DNA of 6,590 bases, from contig CAKSCN010000139.1 of NCBI GenBank assembly GCA_934444485.1, forward strand, positions 1 to 6,590, read 5' to 3'. The position numbers and the translations under genes are program-made. Shown here piece after piece: positions 5,610 through 6,590 of this stretch. Positions within the stretch are counted from its first letter, which is position 1, and each line of letters opens with the position of its first letter. The notes below the pieces were generated by a model. The model was not told where the DNA came from and searched no databases. It was given only the letters and a program-made list of their open reading frames with translations. The DNA comes from an uncultured Eubacteriales bacterium (GTDB taxonomy: Bacteria; Bacillota; Clostridia; Oscillospirales; CAG-382).

Positions 5610-6461
5610 ATGAACGATACTGTTGAAATCAAGTATTTATCCGGAGGAAACGGCAGTGAAGATACCCACAGTCACGATTGCCATCAGATACTCTTTGTTA
5701 CAGACGGGACGGCACTTCTCTCGCTGAACGGGACGGAACGCACGATAACGTCAGGCGATGTCATAGCGGTAAGCCGTTTCGAGGAGCATTCCGTGAGTAA
5801 GCAGAGCGCCGACTATACAAGATACATTTTGAGAATTGCTCCGAACTACGAATTTCAATGCGAATCGAGACCGTTCGTTTTTGTTTTGAACTGCCCTCAG
5901 TTCTTTGATAACGTGATAAATTTAGCACCCGGGGAATTGTTTGACGAAACCAAGCGTCTGCTTGGCGGACTTTTGGCGGAATACGGTTCCGAAAATAAAA
6001 TGCGTGCGGAAATGCTCTCGCATATGCTGAACGAGTTTTTGATACGTATATACCGCTGCATAAACATCGCTCAAACCGATATCGATACGGCGTCGTTCGA
6101 TGTAATCTGCAACGTGATGAAGTATCTCTCACGAAACCTCCGAGAAGCTCATACACTTGAAAGCGTCGCACAGCATTTTTCGGTCAGCGTTTCGTATTTG
6201 TCCCATAATTTCAGAAAGACGTCCGGCATATCTGTGATGAAGTATCTTCAGATGTGCAGAATTGCGGAAGCAAAAAGAATGCTTGCTGGATATAAAACGT
6301 CTGGCTGTACGGTAGGGGATGTTGCGGAGGCTTGCGGCTTTACCGATTTCAGCAATTTCTGCCGCACATTTAAGGCGGTCACCGGTTATACGCCGTCACG
6401 GTATGCAGCAATCTCGGAAAAATGCGATGACGATACTCGTTTCGGCACGGGTGCAAGATAA
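5610..6461 (+). CDS. AraC-family transcriptional regulator with cupin sensor domain
   Basis: DNA-binding regulator of 283 residues. The N-terminal part (about 10-90) is a cupin-like sensor: HSHDCHQILFV (20-30) is the first metal/ligand half-motif, and the GDVIAVSRFEEHSV stretch (49-62) holds the second. The C-terminal part (about 165-268) is the AraC double helix-turn-helix. The first unit is LESVAQHFSVSVSYLSHNFRKTSG (183-206). The second is VGDVAEACGFTDFSNFCRTFKAVTGYTPSRY (235-265), with the family's hallmark GF.D.SNF..FK...G.TP pattern. A polar tail of about 18 residues follows. The gene is divergent from the TIM-barrel/dehydrogenase unit across about 380 bases, so it probably activates that unit in response to a small molecule. 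It differs clearly in sequence from the other AraC protein here, so the two are not a recent duplication. Family secure; ligand unknown. Confidence 0.94.
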   Translation: MNDTVEIKYLSGGNGSEDTHSHDCHQILFVTDGTALLSLNGTERTITSGDVIAVSRFEEHSVSKQSADYTRYILRIAPNYEFQCESRPFVFVLNCPQFFDNVINLAPGELFDETKRLLGGLLAEYGSENKMRAEMLSHMLNEFLIRIYRCINIAQTDIDTASFDVICNVMKYLSRNLREAHTLESVAQHFSVSVSYLSHNFRKTSGISVMKYLQMCRIAEAKRMLAGYKTSGCTVGDVAEACGFTDFSNFCRTFKAVTGYTPSRYAAISEKCDDDTRFGTGAR

Positions 6462-6497
6462 ATCGATAAAAATTTACGTTTAATTTAACCCGTACCG
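6443..6497 (+). terminator. Possible long-loop hairpin at the end of the second AraC gene
   Basis: CGGCACGGGT (6443-6452, the last codons of the gene) can pair with ACCCGTACCG (6488-6497) at 9 of 10 positions. A short inner helix, TAAAT/ATTTA, could extend it across the 35-base loop. Only CTTTT follows, so this is at best a weak intrinsic terminator. No better candidate is visible before the right edge. Confidence 0.3.
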
Positions 6498-6499
6498 CT

Positions 6500-6527
6500 T
6501 TTAAACCGAATGCGTATGTGTTAAAAT
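6500..6527 (+). promoter_or_regulatory. Weak candidate promoter pointing out of the right edge
   Basis: TTTAAA (6500-6505) and TAAAAT (6522-6527) are 16 bases apart, and TGT just before the -10 gives an extended -10 element. The following 60 bases contain no start codon with a ribosome binding site, so any gene it serves begins outside the window. Such AT-rich hexamers are easily found by chance. Confidence 0.3.
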
Positions 6528-6590
6528 ACCGCTAAGATTTTTATTTTTCGACAAACAAACATAAGGTGCGCAAAGCGGACAACATTCCAT

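Noticed and set aside
6501..6590. A minus-strand frame of 29 codons entering from the right edge, with a cysteine-rich start
   Set aside because: It could be the tail of a gene beyond the window, but there is no recognisable motif and the stretch is too short and AT-rich to call. Checking the adjoining sequence would settle it.
1..6590. Insertion sequences, prophage, CRISPR arrays, toxin-antitoxin or defence genes
   Set aside because: No transposase, integrase, regularly spaced repeats, tRNA or defence-type domains are visible on either strand. All recognisable genes are metabolic or regulatory.

Overview
The window looks like an accessory carbohydrate-metabolism locus from an anaerobic Gram-positive bacterium, most likely a gut-type member of the Clostridia. 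This is inferred from strong GGAGG-type ribosome binding sites, TATAAT promoters, near-balanced base composition with AT-rich intergenic DNA, GTG starts, two AraC-type regulators and a glycosidase with no signal peptide. The species cannot be named from the sequence. I see no rRNA, tRNA, CRISPR array, insertion sequence or phage gene.

Layout, left to right. (1) Positions 1-2438, minus strand: a two-gene unit. A ten-helix EamA/DMT permease (1587-2438) is followed by a cytoplasmic (alpha/alpha)6-type glycoside hydrolase that runs off the left edge (1-1574). The hydrolase has an open frame of 524 codons inside the window. (2) Positions 2439-2589: a compact divergent control region with two near-consensus promoters back to back, a palindrome on one -10 box and a 9-bp direct repeat. 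(3) Positions 2590-3420, plus strand: an AraC-family regulator. (4) Positions 3426-5229, minus strand: a second two-gene unit. A sugar-phosphate-isomerase/epimerase-like TIM barrel (4420-5229) overlaps by 14 bases a D-2-hydroxyacid dehydrogenase (3426-4433). Its end meets the first AraC gene with only 5 bases between the stop codons. (5) Positions 5230-5609: an AT-rich divergent intergenic region with a promoter and an inverted repeat serving the TIM-barrel unit. (6) Positions 5610-6461, plus strand: a second AraC-family regulator. (7) Positions 6462-6590: a non-coding tail with a possible hairpin and a weak promoter pointing right.

Working model (inference): each AraC regulator controls the minus-strand unit divergent from it. 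The permease may move a sugar or sugar-derived compound, the glycosidase may cut an imported oligosaccharide or glycoside inside the cell, and the TIM-barrel/dehydrogenase pair may isomerise and oxidise or reduce the released sugar or sugar acid. No substrate can be read from the sequence. The locus is made of familiar families. The points most worth a second look are the apparent non-ATG/GTG/TTG start of the permease, the unassigned glycosidase, the operator-like repeats in the two divergent control regions, and the unassigned TIM-barrel/dehydrogenase pair.
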